Source of the DNA: Rosa chinensis
Lineage: Eukaryota; Streptophyta; Magnoliopsida; Rosales; Rosaceae
DNA length: 64,000 bases
Assembly (NCBI RefSeq): GCF_002994745.2
Contig: NC_037094.1
Span: 64,636,639 to 64,700,638 of the forward strand
Direction: 5' to 3'
In this document: piece by piece, positions 33,593 through 43,994 of the stretch
Numbering within the stretch: position 1 is the first letter of the stretch
How the letters are laid out: each line of letters begins with the position of its first letter
Notes under the pieces: generated by a model
What the model saw: only the letters and a program-made list of their open reading frames with translations
Database searches by the model: none
What the model was told of the DNA's origin: nothing
Position numbers and translations under genes: made by a program

Positions 33593-36425
33593 TGTAATAC
33601 CCCGAAAATTCGTTATTAATTTCTAATGATTTTTCAAAAATTATTAAGTTGATTGTTGGAAGATTTTGTGGTTCGAGGGTGGAGCAAAAGTGTTTCGGAT
33701 GAATAATTACTCGAAAACGTTTTATTTCGAGAAGTCAAGGGGTTGACTTTTTATTCATTGAGTTTCTCAGAAAACTCCCTTCACGAAAGTCGTAGAGCGC
33801 GTTGATACAAATTCGTAGATATGTGGAAAGCAGAAATCAGAGTTCGTATGAGAAAGTTATAATATGTGAAAGTTATAACTATTTTGGAAAATTTCTCTAT
33901 AAATTGGTTTTTTTGGAAAAAAAAAAAATGTTCACTTTCCCATTTTGGAAAGTTTCCGGAAATTTCTCTATCTCTCAGCCAACCCCCATCCGGTCGAGAA
34001 ACCCATTGACCCGACCCGGATGTGAAACCAATGCCAACCAACTCAGATTTCCATTGTCTTTCCCCCAGCCACTGGCTTGCTCCCAGATGCAACGTACACG
34101 GTAGATCAAATGGTGGAAATCAAGGCGTCGCCGACCCGAATCACATTTCCTCCTTCGGCCACGACGGCGGGTGAAACCTTATAGTTTTTGAGGCTCTCCT
34201 CCTCTTGATCACAGCCATACAAGCCTCGAAGCTTGATTCAAAGTGCGGTGGCCGGAATCATGATTTGAAGTTCAACGGTGGAGTTTTTTGGGCTTGTTCT
34301 AGCTAGATCTAGGCCGAATCGGCCTTGGTGCTAGTTATGAAAGTTGTTCGTCGTGCTGAAATCTACAAGATGGGTAGAGATGATCTTCCTGGTTTTGACT
34401 TTGATCCTGCGGCGAGTAGGGCTCACGTGCAGCCACTTGTGGCGGCTTGTGGTGCCGCGTCTGGCGACCCCAAAAGCAGTTCTTTGCTTCATTATCTCCT
34501 ATTCGTCGCTACGATCATGTACGTATGTTTAGTTTTGTGTTTTCTTAACTTTGAGGACCACTTACATTATTTTGGTAGTTTCAATTCGCTTAGTTTCCTA
34601 TCTGTGAGGATCCGACCGTTAGATCGGGTTGTTATTTTGACATATTGATCCTAGACATATTCCGGAGACCTTGGGTGGTCTTGGATAAGGCTTCGCCTCA
34701 ATTGGTGAAACCCTCGGTTGTTGTCGGGGTTCATGTTTCAGACTTGGAACGTTTTCGTACTTTGTGTTGTGTTGAGTTGTGACCTTGATGTGATTAGGTG
34801 CTTGACGAAGTCGTTTTAAGCGGAATTGATGGTTTTGAGCTTTATCTCGTGTGGCGTGTGAAGACGCATCGGGATTTAGAGGTGAGTAAATCTCACAAGG
34901 TTCATTTATGAACGGAGTTACTTTATTATTTGAACTTATTTGTTTAATTGTGAAATTGTTTTCTGGAAATAAATATTTGTTTTAAATTATATGAACTTGA
35001 TCGTCTACGGTTCATAGGTAAGTTAAAATGAGGTTTTATTATAAAAATGATTTTTCTCAAGTTTTGTGATTGTGGGCTATAGTTGGTATTAGTGGCATTC
35101 ATCAATGAATGACTATATATATATATATATATATACACGTGAAATATATATCTTGATGGTGTGGCATTGTGAAAAGTATATTAATTGTGATTGTATTCGA
35201 GTTATTGTTTTGAGCGTTTACTCTTTTCGGGAATGCAATATATCATGCAATTGTTGATTTATATTGTGTTGAAAGAGTACCTTGAGTTGAGTGTAACATT
35301 TTGAGTCATGTGGGACTTTTAAATGTTTTCGGTCTGAGGACCTATTGTCACAGTGGTGATTGAGTTGACTGTAACATTTTTGGTCGTGTGTGACCTTTTT
35401 AAATATTTTTCTGGTCTGAGGAGACCTGGTGTCACAATAGTAACTGAGGCAAGAATATCGGGATACCAATCCTTTGGCTGGGTGATTGGTTATGATTCAG
35501 TTAAAGCTCTAATCTGTCTAACCATTGTACTTTCATCGGGGTAACTGTGTGTTATTGCAACTCATAAGTACATGTTTTTAAAAGAGAGTTTCGAGTGTAT
35601 CCTTTCTTTTAATAGTCCAAGGAGGGACATGGTTTCATATTTATTTTGTTGAGTGAACAAATAATATGACTTTGTTACTGTGGTGACGTGATTTGTCCTT
35701 GTGAGAAAAGGATGTTGAGTTTTGAAAGGAATCAAGGTGTGAGTTGTTTTCCTTGAGTTGAAATGGTGATTTCCTGGTTTTAATGTGAGTTGTTTGATTT
35801 TCTTATTGATTCCTTGTTTTAATTTAATTGTTTGGTTTTAATGTAGTCTCCTGAACTAAACTATATGCAGGGATTACTATGATTTCTATTTATAGATTTT
35901 AATGTAGTCTCCTGAACTAAACTATATGCAGGGATTACTATGATTTTGGTGATCACCTCAACTAATTTTTTATGCAGGGATTACAGGTTTTTATTTAGTG
36001 TAATTTGTAAGTGCAATTGTGGTTGAGACTCGTAATGAGTCGAGAAATGTTTTATCATGTCATTGTAATGATAAATGCCTCATGTCGAGAGGAAAGAAAA
36101 GTCATTTCTTGGGTTGTTGTTGAGATTACAAATGATTTGTTTTATCACGGTGGTGACTTGTGTTTTCTTTAAAAAGAAAAGGATTTTGACTTTGGAAATA
36201 ATCATTGTGTTGATTTGTTGTCCTTGAATCAGAAAGGAGTTTTGTGGTTATTTGAGTTTACTCACACGAGCTTGCAAAAACTTACCGGGTTTGTTGTTTC
36301 AACCCGGTGCACTATTCCATGGTGTAAGGGTTATTGTGTAGGTCAAAGTAACGAGTAACTGTCGTCAAAGCTGAGACTTTGTTGCTATTCTTTCACAAAT
36401 CTCTGATATGTCGTTAAACTACTAG
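33593..36425 (+). mobile_element. LTR-like insertion (solo LTR or LTR remnant) within element D RT
   Basis: Begins TGTAATACCCCGAAAATTCG exactly where D's RT is interrupted. Near its right end is ACTTACCGGGTTTGTTGTTT and AACCCGGTGCACTATTCCATGG, phrases typical of LTRs of plant chromovirus-type gypsy elements. About 2.8 kb with no gag-pol domains, hence a solo or truncated LTR. The right boundary is approximate and no clean duplication was found; about 270 nt of D's RT is missing at the junction, so a deletion is likely. Contains an (AT)n run at about 35114-35135. Confidence 0.55.
35836..35947. repeat. Local tandem duplication, 61-bp unit
   Basis: TTTTAATGTAGTCTCCTGAA to the TATGCAGGGATTACTATGATTT segment occurs twice, starting at 35836 and 35897; about 50 bases are identical. 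A third partial TATGCAGGGATTAC follows near 35971. Confidence 0.85.
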
Positions 36426-37583
36426 CTCGATTCAAGTCCGTGGAGTCAATACACATGCACTAGTAGCCCATCTTCTTTGGCACCATAAGCACATTAGCTA
36501 GCCACTGGGGATACGTTACCCCCTGATGAACTTGATAGCTTTCAGCTCTTTTACCTCTAATTGTATGGCTCTGTACTTGTCTTGGTTGAAAGCTCTGCAT
36601 TCTGTTTCACCGAGACAGTGGAAGGTGTGATGCTATGGCTGTGAGAGGCTACCTCGGTTGAGATTCCCGGCATATCCTTGTACAACCATGTGAGTACGAA
36701 TGAATTGGCCTGTAGGAACTTGACAAGACCTTCTCACACCACAAGCGAATGTTTGGTGCTTATTAGTACCTTTTTATCTAAGTTTCTGATAATATGATCT
36801 CCTCGACACCTTTGATGACACCGGGCCGTTCTTCATCTGAATTGGTATCATCGAGGGGATCTTCATATCTGTCCGATAGCGAGAGGTTGCTAGCCATCTT
36901 TAGTACCTCAGTCTTACCCTATCCCTAGGAGACTGTTAGTGCGTAGCCATGTCTGGCAATGCTCTGGTCCCTACAGATTGTTGCCACTCCTATTGGGGTG
37001 GGTACCTTCATCATGAGTATTATGTCCAGAAACAAAGGTCTTTAGATGCCACAAAGCTGGGTGGCCAAGTATGGCATTGTAGGATGAAATGCAGTTGACC
37101 ACGATAAACTTTGTTTTAACCGAAGAACAGTTTGGGCTCTCTCCCACTGTGATCGACAAGTAGTCAGAGCCAAATGGTTAAACTATGTCCCCGGAGGAAC
37201 TGATAAACAGTTTCATTGTCTTGAGACAGCTTTGAGCGTCCACGTTGCAATGACTTCTAGGCATCTTAGAATAACACACTGACCGATGCTCCCGTGTCAA
37301 TCAGAACCCTAGAAGTGAGGTAGTGGTTGATTTGAAGTGTAATTAGAAATGGGTCATTGTGAGGCATCCTCACATTGCCTTCCTCCTCCTCGTGGAAAGT
37401 GATGGATTTCCAATCAGGTGTGCCGTTCTGGCCACCGGCCTTGTGGAAGTTAAAAACTTCTGCGTGCTTTGCCCTTGTGCAACATCTCTTTTTCTGTTGT
37501 GACAGTTTGTTCTTCGATTCCCCTCCGTGGATAGTTAAGATCTTTCCATTCACAACGATGGAGCCGACCTGTTTGTGTGGCAA
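36426..37583 (-). pseudogene. Element D protease and RT 5' part (decayed)
   Basis: Protease frame about 37583-37266 with VLIDTGASVSVLF (a canonical DTG site, unlike DSG in B and C) and HNDPFLITLQINHYLTSR before it. Continues at 37159-36971 with FIVVNCISSYNAILGHPAL. RT starts near 36500-36430 with MVPKK and CIDSTDLNRA. Several stops and frameshifts. Interrupted at 36425 by the LTR-like block. Confidence 0.7.
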
Positions 37584-38110
37584 ATATCTTTGAAGTTTTC
37601 AATCTTGTATCAAGGATTTGATTGTATTCTTTAGGGCCATGCAAAGATTGGTATTATGCCCAACGTCTTCATGGTAAGTGCAATACCTTCTAGTATCCTG
37701 CTATGTGAGCTTGCTTTTTGGGAATTCTTTGGCCGGCGGTTTGGGGATTTCATCTCTATTTTCATTCCAGATTGTTTCATATGAGGCGGTGAGGATTGTA
37801 AATACTTCGTATCTGGGTGGCAGTGTCACCTTAGAGTAACTGCTCTGTCGACCCCTTTCATCCCTTTAATAGGGTTTGTTTTGATGCTCGATCCCTTTAC
37901 TCATCGAGTATTTGCTTCGTTTGTTTGGAGAATAGGGCGATCTGCTGGAATCCTGTTCCACTTTTGCTTTTTATGATCCTCCCTTGGTACGGGAGATGGG
38001 GCGTGCACCGCTTGCTTTCCTTTTTCAAGTCTCATTGGCGTTTCGCTGCCGTATCTTTTTTGATGATTGTGGGCTGTGTACTTTTCTTCACTCCTCTCAG
38101 GCAGCGGCAC
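37584..38110 (-). pseudogene. Element D gag C-terminal remnant
   Basis: Minus-strand phrases include PLPERSEEKYTAHNHQKRYG at about 38100-38040 and a basic, Pro-rich segment ending near 37901; then a nucleocapsid-like part approaching the protease. Open but short and broken. Upstream gag is lost where the LINE-like 3' end begins. Confidence 0.5.
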
Positions 38111-38980
38111 AAGCATGGTTGATGGGCGATTGGCAATCAGCAGCAGCGAAGACTTGGAATAGGGGGTTAGAGGCCAGATCTTGGCGACAACATCCATGGA
38201 TCGTATAGTGCTGGTCTCTTCTCTGAGTTGAGTCACTAGGCTATATTTGCAGGGGTGGGTTCGGGCTCTCAGGCTGATGAATGCAAATAGGTGGAGTTTC
38301 TTCGCTCTGAGGTGGCAGGACACAGTGGTTCTCGATGGTTTGTGGGGATCTGGTATTACGACTAGATCCGGTCAACAACAGTCGGGTGAGTCGGTGTGGC
38401 CTGCTGCTTGGTTTGGGTTTCTCTAATAAGGGGAGCTCGAAGGGGTGTCTTTATTGTGATGGTCTGCGTCGCCGAGGCACCTGGGCAGAGGGAAGAGGGT
38501 GGCGGCTCTTTTCTGTTTTTGTTTAGAGTATTGGTTAGGGTTTGAATTAGGTTTTTTTGGTCATTAGTACATCCCTACTCTTTGGTTGAGTCAAACTGTA
38601 GTGCCATGGATTTGCTGTCATTCCTGGGGACGAGTTGGCTTATTTTCGGTTTTATCTTATGGTCAATATGCTGACAAGCAATCCTTACACGTGGTCTGGC
38701 ATCATTGGGGCACGGTGCGGAAGAGGGCGTTGGTTTTTTATGGCGGTTGTCTATGAGGTGGTATCGAGATTTTTGAAATGCTTGTAGCCTGAGAGGCTAG
38801 GCGATATAGTTGGTTAGGGGTTGGGTCCTTTTGACTCATGGAGGTCATTGATCATGACACACCCATAACTAGTTTGGCTTTTAGGGAGGAGAGAGGCGAG
38901 TTTATGTCCACCACCGGTCATTCCCATGTTATGTAATTTGGCTATTTTAATAAAGGTTTTCTTATTCTAAAAAAAAAATA
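38111..38980 (+). mobile_element. LINE-like 3' end (5'-truncated retroposon)
   Basis: The stretch ends GGCTATTTTAATAAAGGTTT, then TTCTTATTCT and an A run at about 38970-38980, the usual layout of plant L1-type LINE 3' ends (AATAAA signal plus poly(A)). No RT domain remains. The left edge is set only by where gag similarity of D stops; no duplication was found. Confidence 0.5.
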
Positions 38981-39089
38981 ATTATGTATGTGTTCTCTAT
39001 GTGTGTATGTCTATGTACGTATGTACATTTTCATTAGGTTGGTGATATGAACTATTTATTATTATTTTATACATATATATATATATATA

Positions 39090-39500
39090 GAATTATTCTC
39101 AGGTGCGGATATCCGCACCTAAGAAAAAAGGTGCGGATTTCCATTTTTTCCCCACTTTCCGATCACATTTTCACATCTTAGCCGTTCAGTTTTTAGGTCC
39201 TAATGTATAGATCATCTCTACAAAATTTCAGCCAAATTGGTGATCGTTAAGGCATCCAAAACTGCAATTTACACGAACGGACCGAATCTGCCTAACCGGA
39301 ACCGTTTGTGTACATTGTTGTAAATTGCAGTTTTGGATGCCTTAACGATCACCAATTTGGCTGAAATTTTGCAGGGGTGATCTATACATTAGGACCTAAA
39401 AACTGAACGGTTAAGATGTGAAAATATGATCGGAAAGTGGGTCAAAACTGGAAATCCGCACCAATGAAAAACTGCGGACGTCCGCAGTGGAGAAGGCCTG
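39090..39500. mobile_element. Foldback MITE, about 410 bp
   Basis: Near-complete inverted repeat with its centre close to 39290. The left arm (39092 onward, with AGGTGCGGATATCCGCACCT) pairs with the right arm ending in GCGGACGTCCGCAGT. The inner arms GCATCCAAAACTGCAATTTA and its complement match perfectly. Flanked on both sides by TATATATA tracts, so a short TA-type duplication cannot be resolved. No coding content. Confidence 0.85.
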
Positions 39501-39737
39501 TATATATATATACTTTCTTTTTTTCCCTTCATAGGTCTAGCTAGATTGAATATCTATTATACATTTTTAGATATATTCAATTGAAGCAATAATGTTTGAA
39601 TCTCTTTTTTTTTTTTCTAATCTTGTGCACCCTATATTAATGTAGGTATATAAAATTCGTTGGCTTCTAATTGGGTTTAAGATGTTTTTCACCTGCATCT
39701 TAGGTTTATTTTGGACAAACTGCATCCAATTAATCAA

Positions 39738-39950
39738 ATAAAGTAAGTTGTCATGTGTCGTGCCTGAATCTGAGAATTTTCAAACGCATACTGCGTCTGT
39801 ACGTAGCACTCCTTTGCAGCCAAAATAAAGTAAGGTGTCACGTGTCGTGCCTGAATCTGAGAATTTTCAATCGCATACTGCGTCTGTAGTCTGTACGTAG
39901 CACTCTTTTGTCTTAGCAAATAAAGTAAGGTGTCACGTGTCCTGCGTACT
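39738..39950. repeat. Tandem duplication, about 95-105 bp unit, 2.2 copies
   Basis: AATAAAGTAAG(G/T)TGTCA then GTGTCGTGCCTGAATCTGAG, CGCATACTGCGTCTGTA and ACGTAGCACTC recur at about 39738, 39825 and (partial) 39918. The second copy has an internal duplication of GTCTGTA. No gene. Confidence 0.85.
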
Positions 39951-41283
39951 TAGCATGATTAGCATGAAATCATGAATTTAAATGTATGAAGTACGTCTAT
40001 CTATCATTCTATCCTAGTAGCGCACATAAAACGATAGTTATTGTCATTGCCTTTGTTCCTGATGTAACGTGACTGGCGGAGGAAAATGTACAGAAGACAA
40101 CAAAAAGAAAAAGATGGCGTGATCGGCTGCTCATCGGATCAAATGGTTGATGTTCAAGTGTTTAACTGTATTTGGCTTTCTGCAAATTTATATCAACATG
40201 AAGCTTCTTTTGCATCATTGCATGCTGCTGTTTAGTCTCTGAACCAGTCAAACATTTCTTTTCCAAATCGTTGCTAGACTGGCAATAACAGCTCATGTCT
40301 AGGCATCTTTATCAGTACGGAACTTATCATGCACAACAAGCTTGTAGAAAAAGCTACAAGTTCGTTATACCTATCCAATATTGACTATTCCCAGTCATGC
40401 ATCTATCGGCATTTTGTAATGTTCTGTTCAGCCAAGTAGACATCTGTGATTCCATAAGCATGTGCCGCAGCAAAGAAACTGGTCAACTGACTGATACAAA
40501 CGATCAATATAGTCGACTATAGTTGAATAGTCACAAATTTGGTTCCCAAAAGGCTAGCTACAATTACTTTGGTTAAATAAAAATGTGTGATTTGTGAGTA
40601 GTGACTAGCTTAACATGTTAAGACACGAGAGTGAATATATAGCATGCATGAAGTTATATCTCCAACAACAATTAAATAAAGGCAGCAGTACAGGTTTTGC
40701 ATTGGAATCTGGAAAAAGATTTTCTTTCGGTACTTTACGTTCATTAAATACTGGGCTCCGACTAACACAGCTATTGCCTTGTTCGAGTCACTCTACCGGA
40801 ATCCTGACATGTTGGATTGAATATTAGTTTGGAGTAATTAATTTTATTTTAGGGGAGGGATGCAAAAGATTCATCAATGGATAATAGAGCTAGTTTCAGT
40901 GATATGCAGGAGCCACATGTACAAGAATTCTATCAGATTCTTGTTTTATATATTTCAAAGCACATGTTATTGCTAAAGACTCGACTGAACCAAGTGACAC
41001 GGGAATTAACAAATCCATTAGACTGTGTCACAGTTAGTCCTTGTCAATGACTTAGGTTTGAATCAGACAACTAACCTAATTCTAGACTCATTTTATAACG
41101 ACCATAAAAATTAAAAATTCTATATTTTGAGGTCCTAAGAAATGAATGAGTGTCAATGGAAACAAAGAAGAACATGATATTTTCAGTCCTTCATGCCATT
41201 GTAGTCCATAAAGATAATTCTTAATGGCGCGCAGGTCAGTTTTTATTTTGTTTTGAACATTAATGGAATCTCAGTTATGGCAA
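39951..41283. other. Intergenic sequence, no gene seen
   Basis: AT-rich, no recognised coding region. Longest frames are about 70 codons without domain signals. Confidence 0.5.
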
Positions 41284-41299
41284 AAACTTCAGTAGAGTT

Positions 41300-42400
41300 C
41301 CTTTTTTTTTTTTTTTTTTTTTTTTCCTGATAAGCCAAGGGGGCGTCAATCCATTAAATGTAAATGTGAGTAACATTACAAAATGACTCACTGGGATCTC
41401 CCGGCTACGACAAAATTGAGCCATGAATAGAAACCCTGAATTAAAACCCTAGAGAATCTAACATAGTATTACCTTAGAGTGAAGCTCTAAGTAACCAGTG
41501 ACCAGTAATCTAATGCTACTAGAGAAGGCCCCGAACACAGTCAAAAGCCTTCTCCAATATATTGACAACCCAATAAACTTAGTCCCTAATCCACCTGGAT
41601 CCCAAATACGGGCCCAAAAGTGAGCGAGCCTAACCAACACCAACCCACCCAAAACCAGCGAGCCCTAAAGCAGCCCATGACACCAGAAAGCAGTTCCAGG
41701 CCCATGCCCCTGAAGAAGTGCTTAGGGCACCCAGATCGCCATCCTGACGCCGCCACGCTGAGTCACGCCACCGTCATAGTCCACCATCTCCATCAGCCTC
41801 TGCGACTTTCGTCCTCACCAGGTAACTGCCGCTTCCTAGAACTCGGAGCCACCACCAGCCCACGAAGATCGTCAATCTTGGAACATATCAAGGAACACCG
41901 TGAGGCCATACAGCCCAAAGCACTACCGCCGCCATAGGTCGGATCAAACCCAGCCACCACACGCCATCGGACACCCTCAGAATCCTAGATAGGGAACCAA
42001 GCTGACCTCCTACCAGAGAGCGAACTCGGTCACCATCACACCAGCCCCACCTTCCCCGTGAAAGAGAAAAAGTAGAACCAGGATCCCAAACTCAATTTTC
42101 CGCATCAGAGAGAGACTTCGTACGACGAAATTCCCTCAAACAGTTGATCTCCTGACCACTCTCCTTGCTAGCTCCGCCGTGTAGTTTCGAACAGCAAGCC
42201 AATAAGAGCTGGATTCCACAACCCACAGGTTGAACAGAAGGGATGTACGACCTCAAGGAGAGTGACAGACAGGCTTCATGGGGGGGAAGAAACCTCCTCG
42301 GATGCTTAGGAACTCGACGAGCACAAACCTAGAGATAGGGTTTGCCGCTGCCAGAAGAGAGGGATGAGAGCTCTCATCTCTAGTTTTCACTAATTTTTTT
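41300..42400 (-). mobile_element. Non-LTR retroposon with poly(A) tail and 16-bp target duplication
   Basis: A T run of over 20 at 41303-41326 (poly(A) on the minus strand) is followed by the complement of a GACGCCCCCTTGGCTTATC 3' end, as in plant LINEs. Flanking duplication AAACTTCAGTAGAGTT (41284-41299) and AAACTTCAGTGGAGTT (42401-42416), 15 of 16 identical. The body is 1.1 kb and GC-rich at its 5' side (41600-42360), resembling a LINE 5' leader. No RT is present, so it is an internally deleted LINE derivative or SINE-like retroposon. Confidence 0.85.
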
Positions 42401-42462
42401 AAACTTCAGTGGAGTTAATCAAAGGAGAAGTTGTATATGCACACCCTCAATTACTTAAGGGC

Positions 42463-42778
42463 ATGTTTATTTACTTGGAATGGGAGGGAATGATTACGGG
42501 GTAAAACTATTCCTAAGTTTACTAACACATAAAGGAATCGGGATGATTTCGGATAAAAGTATTCATGCGTTTACTAACACATAAAGGAATCGGGATGACT
42601 GTAGGTCCCACCTCCTTATAAGGAATTGATTCCTGAATATTCAAAAATTTGATTACGAAGAGGGGAGATGAGTTTAGTAATCAATATTCCTCCGAAATCA
42701 ATACCGATTCCTTTCTTCTCCCATTCCAGTTGTCTCCGATTCATGATTATTTTCCATTCTAAGTAAGTAAACGTGCCA
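42463..42778. mobile_element. Small PIF/Harbinger-like MITE
   Basis: About 316 bp with imperfect terminal inverted repeats: GGGCATGTTTATTTACTTGG at the left and the complement of GGCACGTTTACTTACTTAG at the right. TAA flanks both sides, fitting a 3-bp TWA duplication. Contains a direct repeat of TTTACTAACACATAAAGGAA (near 42517 and 42574). No transposase. Confidence 0.7.
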
Positions 42779-43244
42779 TAATGGTCCTAATGCACACCTC
42801 ATATATTTTTTATCATCAAACTTCCTTCTATACCATCCTCATTAATAAATAAAAAACTTCCTTCTATAACATACCATAATAAATAATAAATAAAAACGAA
42901 GAAGAATCCACAAAAATAAAATAAGAATTAAATGCTTTATATATCTAAATATTAATAAAATATTCTCTTATAGGATAAATTTTATCTTCGTCTTCATGAT
43001 ACAATCGATCTCTCTGCAAGATCATATATGAACATCATTGACAAATGAAATAATTGTAGTCCACCTGAAAAACTAGCAAGTAACCAAATTGGTTTTAATA
43101 TATTAAAAGATTTATAAAACCATCAAATACATATTGCATACATGAATACATCATCATCAATCACTTTGATTTCTAAACAACAACCATGGCTCATTATTTA
43201 CCGATCTTAATGTTGACCATGACTAGAAGGATCATGAAGATATT

Positions 43245-43279
<35 letters not shown>

Positions 43280-43917
43280 AATCTTAATTTTAATATCTTA
43301 GAGACATCAACTTGAAGAATAACAAATGTAAGAAAGTTAAGTTATTCAATCTTCTAGTGATATACCAACTTCATTGATGTGAGAAAGAAGAAAGGTAATT
43401 AGTAATTTTCTTAGTGATATGTGGCCGAATTAATTAGCAATTAATTCCATGATGAATTAAAAAATTATAATATAAGAAAGAATGTATTAAATAAAAATTT
43501 ATGATACATAGCCAATGTAATTCTTTTTTTTGAAAATTTTCTTATTTATTTATATCATGAGGAGGGCCAAAGATAGAAGTTTGATGAAAAATTTATACAA
43601 ACAAATATAAAGAGTGTGCATTAAGTAATTGAGGGGATGCATTTAAAATTTCTCTAACCAAAGGTCTTCTTTGTCCAAATCAATTGATGTCAATTAATGT
43701 CTCCATCCCTTATGTTTCCTTCCCTTTTACTCATGGCATTCGAAAAAAGAATCTTGAAAAATGAGTCACTAAACACCCAAAATTTAGAACTTCCAATTTT
43801 AACATTATAGATACAAAGGGACAAAGACTGTGGCTCGATCAAGTGTATTAGAAACTCCCAAGAATACCCCAAAAAATAAGAATTACAATTAATGACAGAA
43901 GATGTGTGTATAAAGCC
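42779..43917. other. AT-rich 5' intergenic region of the receptor kinase gene
   Basis: No coding region supported. Includes an (AT)n microsatellite at 43248-43277. It is the likely promoter region of the downstream gene. Confidence 0.5.
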
Positions 43918-43925
43918 TATAAATA
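43918..43925 (+). promoter_or_regulatory. TATA box of the LRR receptor kinase gene
   Basis: TATAAATA, 70 bases before the ATG at 43995, implying a short 5' UTR of about 40 bases. Confidence 0.6.
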
Positions 43926-43994
43926 AAGCTTATTGGGTTTAAGAACTATAACATACTTTGTAGTCTGTATAGCCAAACAAATTAAACAAAAGCC

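Larger units (their letters stand above)
29285..38110 (-). mobile_element. Element D: old, highly decayed Tat-type gypsy element split by insertions
   Basis: Minus-strand pieces in gag, protease, RT, RNase H, integrase order: 38110-37584, 37583-36426, 33592-32186 and 29690-29285. They are separated by inserts at 33593-36425 and 29691-32185. Similar in protein phrases to A-C but far more diverged. No LTR is recognised on either side, and the 3' end stops inside integrase at 29285. Older than A-C. Confidence 0.7.

Noticed and set aside
34325..34648. 107-codon plus-strand frame inside the LTR-like block
   Set aside because: No start context, domain or conservation evidence; the surroundings are LTR-like.
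43690..43872. Minus-strand 60-codon frame just upstream of the receptor kinase
   Set aside because: Short, AT-rich, no domain, and inside the presumed promoter.
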